From CBDVBE01 sp964543525 (GTDB lineage: Bacteria; Fibrobacterota; Chitinivibrionia; Chitinivibrionales; JANQEN01): a stretch of DNA of 29,201 nucleotides. The notes beneath the pieces are model-generated. The model was not told the DNA's origin and did no database searches. It worked only from the letters and a program-made list of their open reading frames with translations. Below, one piece after another: positions 1 through 8,261 of the stretch. A program made the translations under genes and the position numbers. Positions within the stretch are counted from its first letter, which is position 1, and each line of letters opens with the position of its first letter. The stretch covers positions 1 through 29,201 of the forward strand of contig CAZIYW010000065.1 of NCBI GenBank assembly GCA_964543525.1, in the 5' to 3' direction.

Positions 1-51
1 GCAGATGGCTAAATTTTTTTGAAACAACAGGGGTATTTAAGGGCATACCCC

Positions 52-1449
52 CTAATACCAAAAATTGAATCTAAAAATCAGACTACGCTTTTCGCCTTGA
101 ATCCCTCTAACAGAAGAAGGGATAAGGTTAATATTACAGACAACTGTAAAATCACTAACCTCACTACTACTGTCATTAATATTAACTACGATTACAGCAC
201 CATTCCCCTCTTTACTCTCAATTTCGAACTCATCTCCTCTGAGTTTAACACCACTATCAACAATCTCAAATTCTGATTGAGTTCCGTTTATGCCGTTAAA
301 AAAGTGATCATTTATTTCAATTCTTTTTCTATTATTACCAATAAAAATTTCTGCTAACTTTAAATTTTTCAAAGTATCAATAATTTCACCAGAACTATCT
401 AATTCGAAAATCCTGATAAAATCCTCAGCGACACCATCCACTAGTGCTCCCTGGATATCAGTATTATAATTCTTTTCGTACGATGGATCTGCCCCTAAAT
501 AAAAGGCTGTGTCAATTTTAATATTACTAGTTGGTGAGGCAATGGGCAATCGAACAGGGGTTATATCAATGTAATATTGTTTTTCATCAGTTGGTGGCAG
601 GAGTGCACCGACCCACACTCCTCTATCATAAAATTGATCCACGATATCATTGGTTGGTTTGACTATGATTCGTCTATTTGATTCACCGCTTATAAAAGTT
701 TCTGGAAGAACACTATTGCTATCAGATGGATTAAAACTGCATAATTCAACATTAGCTGATATTCGGAATTGAATTCCAACACCGCACTTTTCACCTGGTA
801 AATAGTCGGGTTTATCAACCTCGCAATCCAACCGGGTTAGTCCCATATAAAACACTATATTCTTTCTTCCCTGCACATCTTGTTTATATTCAAAAGTCAC
901 CCCTCTAAAATCAACCAGAACAGGATCAATAATAGTCCCTTTATTCACATCCAGTATCCTGTTATGAATTGAATCAAGTCTTATAAATCCCTTTTCGGCA
1001 GAGCCGATACTCGACCAGTTTCGAACAATATTGTCCATAAACTGCATATACGAACTGAAAATCCCGTTTGCTATCTCCTGTTCTTTCTCCTGCGGCGAGT
1101 TATGGGCAAGAGAGAGGTCGAGCATTGCTGCTATAAACAATTTTGCGGGTAGTGTATCTGCTGCATTGTATGTCTCAAGGGCCCCGGGATAAATAGGGTC
1201 TTCCTTGTCGTTGGCTATTTTTATCAGGTTGTGAATAGTTGTGTGTATATCGATAAAACCGGGATCATTGATTACGGCAACCTGATTTGTGGTTGTGTCA
1301 TACACAAGATTGTCGCTGGAGATAATCCGTGCTTTAATAGAGTCGGTGCTTGCATAATTTTTAATGATATGATAAATAGTAAACTGGTAAAATCCATTAT
1401 CTACTTTTTTCAGTATTATGAAATCCTGGTTGGGACCGTGATTTTCCAA
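52..1449 (-). pseudogene. 5'-truncated paralogue (orphan C-terminal module) of the 3963-7649 surface protein
   Basis: The open frame of 465 codons can start only at a TTG (1447-1449) with no convincing ribosome binding site. A TGA lies in frame seven codons upstream of that TTG. It aligns from its first residue with residue 217 onward of the 1228-residue protein at 3963-7649. The first ~145 residues are identical, encoded by a perfect 448-bp block. Homology then continues imperfectly, with shared motifs such as GTIIDPVLVDFRGVT, QYYIDI.PVRLP and YNTD, to about residue 370, near residue 600 of the longer protein. The last ~90 residues are unrelated to it. The signal peptide and first ~216 residues are missing, and there is no transglutaminase-like tail. 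The long frame has not decayed, so the truncation is recent, or the fragment is kept as a recombination donor. An assembly chimera at 1460/1461 is the other explanation. Function unknown. Confidence 0.6.
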
Positions 1450-1460
1450 AGCGTCTTTAA
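1013..1460. repeat. 448-bp perfect direct repeat, copy A
   Basis: Read base by base, 1013-1460 is identical to 6565-7012 (constant offset 5552). A further 48-bp identical block (909-956 with 6461-6508) has the same offset. The sequences between and left of these blocks are diverged paralogous coding sequence. To the right of 1460 similarity stops abruptly. Perfect identity inside diverged flanks indicates a recent recombination or gene-conversion tract, or an assembly repeat join. Confidence 0.95.
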
Positions 1461-1600
1461 CATGTACTCACTGAGATACATTCACCTTATTCAGAAAATT
1501 TACAACGCGATTTCAGGTAGTTTTTTAATGCGCATTTCTCAATTCCCAGCCCCGAAAACTCCTTAAATTATCTATATTTATATATACAAACCCACGTTAA

Positions 1601-1625
1601 AAGTGAAAGGTGAAAAGTGAAAGGT
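1601..1625. repeat. Short direct repeat AAGTGAAAGGT x2
   Basis: AAGTGAAAGGT occurs at 1601-1611 and again at 1615-1625, a 14-bp period, in the 226-bp spacer upstream of the gene at 1687. The following bases (CACCTTGAACCTTAC, 1642-1656) have a similar simple, repeat-like style. I recall strings of this type as common intergenic repeat debris in environmental genomes. No promoter could be assigned with confidence in the spacer, which also holds the AT-rich stretch 1563-1590. Confidence 0.6.
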
Positions 1626-1676
1626 TCTATTCAATTCCTTACACCTTGAACCTTACATATTGAACCAGAATGTCCC

Positions 1677-1680
1677 GGAG
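1677..1680 (+). promoter_or_regulatory. Ribosome binding site deciding the ATG start at 1687
   Basis: GGAG lies 6 nt before ATG 1687. This favours that ATG over the in-frame TTG at 1660, which has no such site and would put nine polar residues ahead of a good signal peptide. Confidence 0.7.
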
Positions 1681-1686
1681 ATTATT

Positions 1687-3183
1687 ATGAAAGTAACGAA
1701 TACCTTTTTGTTAATTTGCAGCATTACGATGTTTTTGTATTCCGACACCATCCCCCTGAAAGGCACTGTCCTCGACGCGTCCAACAACCCCATAAAAGGC
1801 GCAACTGTTGGTTTAAAAGTAAGAGGCGACATGCGTGTCACCGACGCTACGGGAGCATTCGATTTTTCACAGCAGGTAGCAATAAAAAATAACAGTGTTG
1901 CATTAAATCCTGCTGTCCCGGCATATATCAAAAACCGCAGGCTCTATTTTGAGGTAGCCGATAACAACACTCCGGTAATGGCTGAGATATTCAATCTCAC
2001 CGGTAGAAAGATTGCTACTCTTATAAACAGAACATACACCACCGGCACCCATTCGGTCTCTCTTTCAGACCAGAACCTCACCGCCTCCCAGATGTACATC
2101 CTCCGTATATCCATTGCAAACAACACCACTAATCTGAAGTTTCTCTCCCTGTCTCCCACTCTCCCTACAATTAATCAAAATTCAACATTTTCTCCCTCTC
2201 CCACTGGGAGAGGGTGGGGTGAGGGTCTCACTACTTCGATATTCGATATTCGTCATTCGTCATTCGATATTCGCTCAATCCCAGATACTCTCATAACCAC
2301 CAGATACGGCTACACAGCAGACATCCGCCCCATAACCGACTTTACCACTCCGGTAACTATAACACTCACCGCAGACAACTCAGACACCATAGTACCGCCC
2401 GGAATGAAACTTATACCCGGCGGAACATTTATTATGGGATCGCAGATTGGGGATCCTGATGAAACACCTGAGCATCCAGTTACACTTTCTCCATTTTTTA
2501 TAGACTCCGTGGAGGTAACTCAAGCTGATTTTAGAAGCTTATTGGCGGTTGAACCTTGGCTGGATTATTCCGGTCTGTCACCAGGAGGTATTGATAATGA
2601 TATTCCTGTATGGTATACAACCTGGTATGACGCTGTTATCTATTGCAATGCCCGAAGTAAAAAGAACGGACTTGATACAGTCTACTCGTATGAATCAATA
2701 AAGGGAATACCCGGCAATGGATGTACTCTCACTGTAGTGACTACAAATTGGGAAGCCAAAGGATACCGGTTGCCTACTGAAGCTGAGTGGGAATACGCTG
2801 CAAGAGCTGGAACTACAACAAAGTATTACTGGGGTGATGAAAATGACGCTACAACTATTGATAAATATATCTGGTATATATTGAACTCAAATGAAATTTC
2901 ACAACCAATTGGAATGAAATTACCTAATACTTATGGATTGTATGATATGATAGGTAACATTTATGAATTATGTAACGACTGGTATGCTGCAAGTTATTAT
3001 TCTGATTCCCTTACTTTTACAAATCCCAAAGGGCCTCCTTATGGAGAGCAGAGAGCAATAAGAGGAGGGTATTGGCTCTCACCTGAACCTACTAGAAGTT
3101 CAGATAGAAATGCTGCACGTCCTGCGCATAGAGATGAATATGCGAATTTTTTGGGGATTAGATGTGCTATGAGTTTTTTATAA
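1687..3183 (+). CDS. Secreted SUMF1/FGE-fold protein with carboxypeptidase-regulatory-like and sorting-domain-like modules
   Basis: 498 residues from ATG 1687. Residues 1-20 form a Sec signal peptide (MKVTNTFLLICSITMFLYSD). Residues ~22-58 resemble a carboxypeptidase-regulatory-like beta-sandwich (G.V.D...PI.GA.V...). Residues ~86-155 resemble a T9SS type A-like sorting beta-sandwich (EIFNLTGRKIATL, then MYILRIS), but internally placed. A linker of ~80 residues contains repeat-derived sequence. Residues ~237-498 form a formylglycine-generating-enzyme/SUMF1 fold: MKLIPGGTFIMGS, RLPTEAEWEYAARAG (~361-375), GLYDMIGNIYELCNDW (~417-433), RGGYW (~459) and a GIRCA end. True FGE has a reactive cysteine pair in the segment after GGSW; the segment after RGGYW here has none. 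Cysteines remain only at 429 and 493 in this part. It is therefore probably not a sulfatase-activating enzyme, and its substrate is unknown. It runs opposite to its neighbours and converges on the gene ending at 3201. Confidence 0.85.
   Translation: MKVTNTFLLICSITMFLYSDTIPLKGTVLDASNNPIKGATVGLKVRGDMRVTDATGAFDFSQQVAIKNNSVALNPAVPAYIKNRRLYFEVADNNTPVMAEIFNLTGRKIATLINRTYTTGTHSVSLSDQNLTASQMYILRISIANNTTNLKFLSLSPTLPTINQNSTFSPSPTGRGWGEGLTTSIFDIRHSSFDIRSIPDTLITTRYGYTADIRPITDFTTPVTITLTADNSDTIVPPGMKLIPGGTFIMGSQIGDPDETPEHPVTLSPFFIDSVEVTQADFRSLLAVEPWLDYSGLSPGGIDNDIPVWYTTWYDAVIYCNARSKKNGLDTVYSYESIKGIPGNGCTLTVVTTNWEAKGYRLPTEAEWEYAARAGTTTKYYWGDENDATTIDKYIWYILNSNEISQPIGMKLPNTYGLYDMIGNIYELCNDWYAASYYSDSLTFTNPKGPPYGEQRAIRGGYWLSPEPTRSSDRNAARPAHRDEYANFLGIRCAMSFL
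2191..2225. repeat. Dispersed palindromic repeat inside a coding linker
   Basis: A perfect hairpin with 9-bp arms (CCCTCTCCC 2194-2202, loop ACT, GGGAGAGGG 2206-2214) is followed by GGGGTGAGGG. It is read in frame as FSPSPTGRGWGEG (roughly residues 167-179 of the FGE-fold protein). From memory, this GGGAGAGGG...GGTGAGGG palindrome and its GRGWGEG-type peptide occur in unrelated bacteria as a scattered repeat. Here it lies between two folded domains, where an insertion would be tolerated. Confidence 0.75.
2235..2273. repeat. 7-bp tandem repeat TTCGWYA, about 5.5 copies, in the coding linker
   Basis: The units run TTCGATA, TTCGATA, TTCGTCA, TTCGTCA, TTCGATA, TTCG. The unit length is not a multiple of three, so the peptide (SIFDIRHSSFDIRS) has a different period from the DNA. 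It starts 10 bp after the palindromic repeat, so the linker looks assembled from non-coding repeat DNA. Confidence 0.8.
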
Positions 3184-3200
3184 AATAGATTTTTTTAGAT

Positions 3201-3950
3201 TTATCTATTTCTATTACTTGTATTATATCTTTTAAATTTCATTATTAAATGCCCCTTTCTACTATATTTCTCGTATCTTTGCATCTCATCCCATAACCAG
3301 TCTTCCTCATTTGACCATATTTGAATTTCTTGAACTCTATGATTTAGTATGTCTTTCTTTATTACTTTTTCCATATCTTTCTCATAGTTAAAGATAGTAT
3401 AAAGCTTTAAGGAATCAATCCGTTCGGTCAATCTATAATAGTCTGATACCACAACATATTCTTTATCTTTCTGTTTCCTTAATACCAGCAGATCACCACA
3501 AGGTTTTGCCATTGCATAAAAATCTGACTTAGATAAATATGAAATATGTGTTGTAAAATCTAAATAAGACTCATACATAGAACCTATGCACTGAATGAGT
3601 TCAGGAGAAATTTCTTTATCCAGTAACCACAGGTGGAATTCTTTACCTCTTATTAAAATTTTGGTGAAATTAAGACTATCTTTTACTGTATTTCCTGTAG
3701 AATCTATTTCCGTGGTTTTTATAATAATGCTTTTTCCTGTGCTGTCTTTGTTGATTTGTGTAATAGTAAACCTTATATAAGACTTAACCATTTTGTATGT
3801 CGGTACACCTGCGATAATACTTAAATGGGGGACTTGATGCACTTCATAATCTTTGTAACTACCCAATACATATACCGAATCAACATTTCCCCTTGAAAAA
3901 GATCTACCTAATAAACAAAAAAGTAACATTATACTAATTTTTATTTTCAT
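3201..3950 (-). CDS. Exported protein of unknown function, cotranscribed with the 1228-residue protein
   Basis: 249 residues. The N-terminus MKIKISIMLLFCLLGRSFSR is a Sec signal peptide; there is no lipobox cysteine in the right place, so a soluble periplasmic or secreted product is likely. I do not recognise a family. The sequence is rich in beta-strand-like and charged stretches. Two cysteines lie in the mature part (QCIG, KPCGD), possibly a disulphide. The ATG is 12 bp after the TAA of the upstream gene, and its ribosome binding site AAAAGG (3959-3964) overlaps that stop codon, so translation is probably coupled and the pair is an operon. It has the same AT-rich base composition as the 3' half of the upstream gene, suggesting that they arrived together. 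A role as partner or protective protein for the upstream product is possible but rests only on this arrangement. Confidence 0.75.
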   Translation of the reverse strand: MKIKISIMLLFCLLGRSFSRGNVDSVYVLGSYKDYEVHQVPHLSIIAGVPTYKMVKSYIRFTITQINKDSTGKSIIIKTTEIDSTGNTVKDSLNFTKILIRGKEFHLWLLDKEISPELIQCIGSMYESYLDFTTHISYLSKSDFYAMAKPCGDLLVLRKQKDKEYVVVSDYYRLTERIDSLKLYTIFNYEKDMEKVIKKDILNHRVQEIQIWSNEEDWLWDEMQRYEKYSRKGHLIMKFKRYNTSNRNR

Positions 3951-3962
3951 CTGTATAACCTT

Positions 3963-6900
3963 TTATTCATCTGTGATACTTCTTAGATTTTCATAATTTA
4001 AAGAATTTCCCCAGTACTCATTTATCCTTTCCTGTTTTTGGGGAATCCATACAGCATCTGGCCTGTACAAAACATCTGAAATCCAGTCATCTTCATTTGA
4101 CTTAGATGCAACTCCATCTTCATAATTAACACAATAATAATAGGACAAAGATTTTGAACGTGGAGTAGAATTATCCCAATAATTCCAATAAGATACTTCA
4201 CTATACACATCAACGTAATAAGGATCATCAAAACCATCTCTTTCTGAATATTCCATTTTCTTAATCTCATATATCGGATAATTCCATACGATATCCGGTG
4301 ATATACCTGTATTGCTTATATCACACCCTAGCATTTCATTATTGCCAATGATTTGTTTTTCAAGATTAGAATGCCATTCATGCGGTTTTATATCTGGTCC
4401 TTTAACAGTTCCTTCAAAGCCATGATACAAAGCTACCAAAAGTCCTTTTTTATCATCTTGTGTAAAATCAACCATATTGATTGTTTTTATTGTAGCACTT
4501 GGTTCATTTTCACATATCAATACTGCTGTCGCGTTGTTACAATGCCCCCACCAAGAAACATCTAAACCAGCATTAATGAAATTATCACCTGTTTCATCGA
4601 AATGTACTAAATTGTTTGATGCTCGCAAACCATAACCTTCTACACAATCAAACCCATAAAAAGGATCATGAGAACCATTACCATTAAAATCATATCCAAG
4701 TGTTCTTTCTGCATCTTGTTCAATGATAGCATTCTTGGCGCAATAATGACCATATTTATAAATATTTATAAATTCCTTACTTCGCGAGTCACTTGAAAAT
4801 GCAACATCATATTTATATAAAGGCCCATTAACGTCATATAGATTAGGATCCTGTTCGTCAGGTATTGGGTAGAAGCTTAAATTCCACGGCTCTTTTGTAA
4901 CTTTTTTTGACTGAGTAAAAGAATTAATTATTTGACATTTTTTATTTTCATCTTTTCTCTTCAATTTATAATAATACCAACCATAGTCATCCTTTGGTAC
5001 TAAATACTTAATTTCCTTACCAACATAGCGGCAATAAGGGAATTCATCATTATAAATTTTTAATGCGTTATCCCACGTCAAATCTTCTCCATTAGAATAA
5101 AAAAGAGAGGCATCATCTTCTGCTCCTGTTATATCTAGTTTTCCTCCGTATTTAGTAGGTATATATACTTTACCGATTGAATAATTTGACATATTATATG
5201 CTTTTCCCAGTGGTAATTTGGTAATTTTTATTGTTGTAACATTCACAATTTCAAAAATGATTTCCGAATTGTTTTTATTCTCTGGTAAATACCACACTTC
5301 AAAAGAACCGATACCTGACTGAGAAGAATAGATATAAAAATAATCATACCCTGCTGTTAAAACACTATCCTGAAAGTCTTGCCAATTATTATAATCGCGA
5401 TAACCATCTTTTATTTCTTTTTCTGTTTTGGGCCATAAAAGGTTTGACTCAATCATATTTTCACTTCTATATATCTTTACTTTATTTTTCCAACGAATCC
5501 TTATTTTTCCTTTATTTCTTTTATCAAGAGGCAACCAGTATTCATCCCTTTTTTCAATTTCTACAGGCACTGCATTTATTCCATCACAGTAAATATATTT
5601 AAATCCATCTTTGTCTATTTCTTTAATTCCTAATGATATTCCAATTAACTTTTTCGGAAATATCCTTTGAAAAATCCATTCAACCGGACCTGTTTGTCTG
5701 GTTTTAATTTCTGATTTCTCTATCAGATAAATACTTGCTTCTTGAAACCTTCCTGTATCAATAACAAAAACCCTATTGCCTTGCTGATATATAACCAAAT
5801 TATTAATATCATCTATATCACCTTTTACAGAATAACTTATAGTACTACCTGGTATTTTATAATCACCATTATATTTAAGCACTCGCTTGTTTCCTATTGT
5901 TAGAACATTGTTATTTTCTAAATTTTCTATAATTTTCTCTGTTCCATTTTTTTCTATTGCTAATATATTAAAAATGCTTTTCTCAACCCCTCCAACAATT
6001 TTTCCTTTAACATCTGTATTATACCCCATCTCATTTGCACAATTAAAAGCAGTATCGATTATAACCGGAAAAGAATTCCCTGTATACAACACCGGCAACC
6101 TGACCGGTTTTATGTCAATATAATACTGTTGTTCCCCCTGTGTTATATCACTTCCTTTTGCCCAGAATCCGCCAGTCTCGAACTTATCGAGTGTATCTTC
6201 ATTATCGCCTCTTAGTACATAACGTCTTTCTGACGGCCCTGTGAGGAAAGGCTCATCAAAGAAATTGGTGCTTTCAGGCGGGTTGGCTATAAACATATCG
6301 ATATTATCGGATATTCTGAACATGACACCTGCGCCGGACTTTTCGCCTGTGTTATACACCGGTTTTTCAATATATGACTCCAGTCTGGTATAGCCTTCAT
6401 AAAACACCCAGTTATTGCGTTCTTTCACAGGTTGCCCATATTCAGCGGTAACACCTCGGAAATCAACCAGAACAGGATCAATAATAGTCCCTTTATTCAC
6501 ATCCAGTACCTTGTTGTGAATGGCTTCAAGCCTGTCAAAGCCTTTATCTATCGCGCCGACAACAGACCAGTTTCGAACAATATTGTCCATAAACTGCATA
6601 TACGAACTGAAAATCCCGTTTGCTATCTCCTGTTCTTTCTCCTGCGGCGAGTTATGGGCAAGAGAGAGGTCGAGCATTGCTGCTATAAACAATTTTGCGG
6701 GTAGTGTATCTGCTGCATTGTATGTCTCAAGGGCCCCGGGATAAATAGGGTCTTCCTTGTCGTTGGCTATTTTTATCAGGTTGTGAATAGTTGTGTGTAT
6801 ATCGATAAAACCGGGATCATTGATTACGGCAACCTGATTTGTGGTTGTGTCATACACAAGATTGTCGCTGGAGATAATCCGTGCTTTAATAGAGTCGGTG

Positions 6901-7649
6901 CTTGCATAATTTTTAATGATATGATAAATAGTAAACTGGTAAAATCCATTATCTACTTTTTTCAGTATTATGAAATCCTGGTTGGGACCGTGATTTTCCA
7001 AAGCGTCTTTAATGTTGTTATATGCTGTATAACCTGCGAGATCGGTTATCTCTACAACAGGAAAGGTGTTGTGCAGAAGTTGAAATGAATATTTTTCCGA
7101 GCCTCTGGGTTTAAAGGAGAAGGTCATGTCAGTGACAACATTGTTACTGTACGTATCAATGCGCCGTGATTTATAGTATATCCGCTCTCCCCGGTCTCCC
7201 TGGTTCGTGGAAACGGTCAGCGGTACGCCGTCACCGTCGGTCCACACTTTCCACCCGGAGAATATGCGCCGGTCGCCCTCTTTTACCGAATGGGCTACAG
7301 CCACAAAGTACCGTTCATAGGTTGAATCAGCCACATCAACATGCAGTTCATTGGTTTTGTCATAATAATACACCACCGGCCCTTCACCGCTCGTGTTTCC
7401 CACTTCCATTGCTTTTGTAAAAGATGCGGTCAGACTGCTCACCAGCACAGCATGGCATTGGGGCTCATCACCCACGGGCAGGCTGCTAGTGGTAATGTCA
7501 ATATGGCCGGTTGATGATAAATCCACACCCATAATATTCGGCGTCGCAGGACGCTGTATTCCCTGCGCCAATACAGACCAGGTGAATAATACACTGCTTA
7601 ACAGAACAATTACTGCTTTACTATGTTTCCTTTTTGTTTGCTGTAACAT
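3963..7649 (-). CDS. Large secreted modular protein with C-terminal transglutaminase-elicitor-like domain
   Basis: 1228 residues. ATG 7647-7649 is preceded by TGGAG (7656-7660) at 6 nt. The signal peptide is near residues 11-29 (AVIVLLSSVLFTWSVLAQG). Residues ~30-600 are unrecognised beta-rich sequence shared, from residue 217, with the truncated copy at 52-1449. Residues ~600-950 are unrecognised. The C-terminal ~250 residues resemble the transglutaminase elicitor family (GP42-like, Pfam TGase_elicitor): WWGHCNNA with candidate nucleophile Cys1037, FTQDDKKGLLVALYHG, HEWH with His1090 and His1093, and SPDIVWNYPIYE with Asp1119, giving a plausible Cys-His-Asp triad. Known relatives crosslink glutamine to lysine or act as secreted elicitors; the activity here is not shown. 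The first ~500 codons are GC-rich and the rest strongly AT-rich, as in a chimera. It leads a two-gene operon with 3201-3950. The family call is recalled by eye, so moderate. Confidence 0.8.
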   Translation of the reverse strand: MLQQTKRKHSKAVIVLLSSVLFTWSVLAQGIQRPATPNIMGVDLSSTGHIDITTSSLPVGDEPQCHAVLVSSLTASFTKAMEVGNTSGEGPVVYYYDKTNELHVDVADSTYERYFVAVAHSVKEGDRRIFSGWKVWTDGDGVPLTVSTNQGDRGERIYYKSRRIDTYSNNVVTDMTFSFKPRGSEKYSFQLLHNTFPVVEITDLAGYTAYNNIKDALENHGPNQDFIILKKVDNGFYQFTIYHIIKNYASTDSIKARIISSDNLVYDTTTNQVAVINDPGFIDIHTTIHNLIKIANDKEDPIYPGALETYNAADTLPAKLFIAAMLDLSLAHNSPQEKEQEIANGIFSSYMQFMDNIVRNWSVVGAIDKGFDRLEAIHNKVLDVNKGTIIDPVLVDFRGVTAEYGQPVKERNNWVFYEGYTRLESYIEKPVYNTGEKSGAGVMFRISDNIDMFIANPPESTNFFDEPFLTGPSERRYVLRGDNEDTLDKFETGGFWAKGSDITQGEQQYYIDIKPVRLPVLYTGNSFPVIIDTAFNCANEMGYNTDVKGKIVGGVEKSIFNILAIEKNGTEKIIENLENNNVLTIGNKRVLKYNGDYKIPGSTISYSVKGDIDDINNLVIYQQGNRVFVIDTGRFQEASIYLIEKSEIKTRQTGPVEWIFQRIFPKKLIGISLGIKEIDKDGFKYIYCDGINAVPVEIEKRDEYWLPLDKRNKGKIRIRWKNKVKIYRSENMIESNLLWPKTEKEIKDGYRDYNNWQDFQDSVLTAGYDYFYIYSSQSGIGSFEVWYLPENKNNSEIIFEIVNVTTIKITKLPLGKAYNMSNYSIGKVYIPTKYGGKLDITGAEDDASLFYSNGEDLTWDNALKIYNDEFPYCRYVGKEIKYLVPKDDYGWYYYKLKRKDENKKCQIINSFTQSKKVTKEPWNLSFYPIPDEQDPNLYDVNGPLYKYDVAFSSDSRSKEFINIYKYGHYCAKNAIIEQDAERTLGYDFNGNGSHDPFYGFDCVEGYGLRASNNLVHFDETGDNFINAGLDVSWWGHCNNATAVLICENEPSATIKTINMVDFTQDDKKGLLVALYHGFEGTVKGPDIKPHEWHSNLEKQIIGNNEMLGCDISNTGISPDIVWNYPIYEIKKMEYSERDGFDDPYYVDVYSEVSYWNYWDNSTPRSKSLSYYYCVNYEDGVASKSNEDDWISDVLYRPDAVWIPQKQERINEYWGNSLNYENLRSITDE
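6565..7012. repeat. 448-bp perfect direct repeat, copy B
   Basis: Identical to 1013-1460. It encodes about residues 213-361 of the full-length protein. Left of 6565 the two genes are recognisable but diverged; right of 7012 there is no similarity to the truncated copy. Confidence 0.95.
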
Positions 7650-7677
7650 TGATTACTCCAGAAAAAGCTGAAAAAAC

Positions 7678-7718
7678 GTCCGAATCAGGATACCCAGGAT
7701 TAAAGGATGAACAGGATA
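7678..7718 (+). repeat. Left arm of inverted repeat, AGGAT-periodic
   Basis: It contains four AGGAT pentamers at 7687, 7696, 7704 and 7713 (steps 9, 8, 9), introduced by GTCCGAATC. The reverse complement of 8355-8395 has the same four pentamers with the same steps, introduced by GTCTGAATC. By my count 33 of 41 positions agree, with differences concentrated in the short spacers between pentamers. The fixed pentamers with free spacers look like a protein-binding or replication-related repeat rather than simple decay. Confidence 0.8.
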
Positions 7719-7832
7719 GAAATTTAAAGACACACCTTAAATCCGGTTTTTAAATCTTTAAAAGAACCTGTGTAACAGTTTAAATCAATATTTTTTTATA
7801 GAATCAATAAGGTTAAAAGTATAAACAAGATA

Positions 7833-8204
7833 TCAATTTTTACGAAATAACCTTTTAAACTCCAGTTTCATGCCTCCAAAATTTATCAGCAGACCAATTG
7901 GAAGATTGTATGCGGTCAGGTAGTTTAATCCCTGCGCAAGATGACTATCTTCCAATTTTACCACTGCTTTTATTTCAACCATAACCTTTTGCTCAACAAG
8001 AAAATCAACCCTTCGTGAACCAATCTCGTGGATTTTATAAAAAATGGGAACCTCCTGTTCACGCACAAAAGCAATCTCATTCTCCTCCAGCTCAATAGCC
8101 AATGCCCTCTGGTAAATAACCTCCTGGAACCCATTCCCCAGAACATTATGCACCTCCATGGCACACCCAATTATGCTATGCGTCAAAGCATCATCTATAG
8201 CCAT
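7833..8204 (-). CDS. GxxExxY family protein (PD-(D/E)XK nuclease-like fold)
   Basis: 123 residues, the usual length for this family. The signature GNGFQEVIYQRAL near residue 23 carries the G..E..Y spacing that names the family. RRVDFLVEQKVMVEIKA (~64-80) provides the D...E.K pattern of the PD-(D/E)XK nuclease core. The C-terminal half (LAQGLNYLTAYNLPIGLLINFG) is characteristic of the family. The true biochemical role of GxxExxY proteins is not established; they often occur in several copies per genome next to repeats. The start ATG 8202-8204 has AAGGGA about 10 nt upstream. It sits alone inside inverted repeat arms, downstream of the giant gene on the same strand. It differs in style from its neighbours, which are all exported, while this product is cytoplasmic. 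Confidence 0.92.
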   Translation of the reverse strand: MAIDDALTHSIIGCAMEVHNVLGNGFQEVIYQRALAIELEENEIAFVREQEVPIFYKIHEIGSRRVDFLVEQKVMVEIKAVVKLEDSHLAQGLNYLTAYNLPIGLLINFGGMKLEFKRLFRKN

Positions 8205-8261
8205 AAACCCACATTCCCTTCAATCTCATCTCTTTAATCTTTTCCTATTATCTTTATTTTT

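Noticed and set aside
1231..1566. Plus-strand ORFs sharing the peptide MNSCVYIDKTGIID (also at 6783-7088)
   Set aside because: The shared peptide only reflects the 448-bp duplicated block read on the wrong strand.
1660..1686. TTG 1660 as the start of the FGE-fold gene
   Set aside because: ATG 1687 has a GGAG at the right distance and begins directly with a signal peptide.
3183..3210. AAATAGAT...ATCTATTT hairpin between the convergent genes as a terminator
   Set aside because: It is an 8-bp AT-only stem with the T-run inside the 12-nt loop rather than after it. It is too weak to call.
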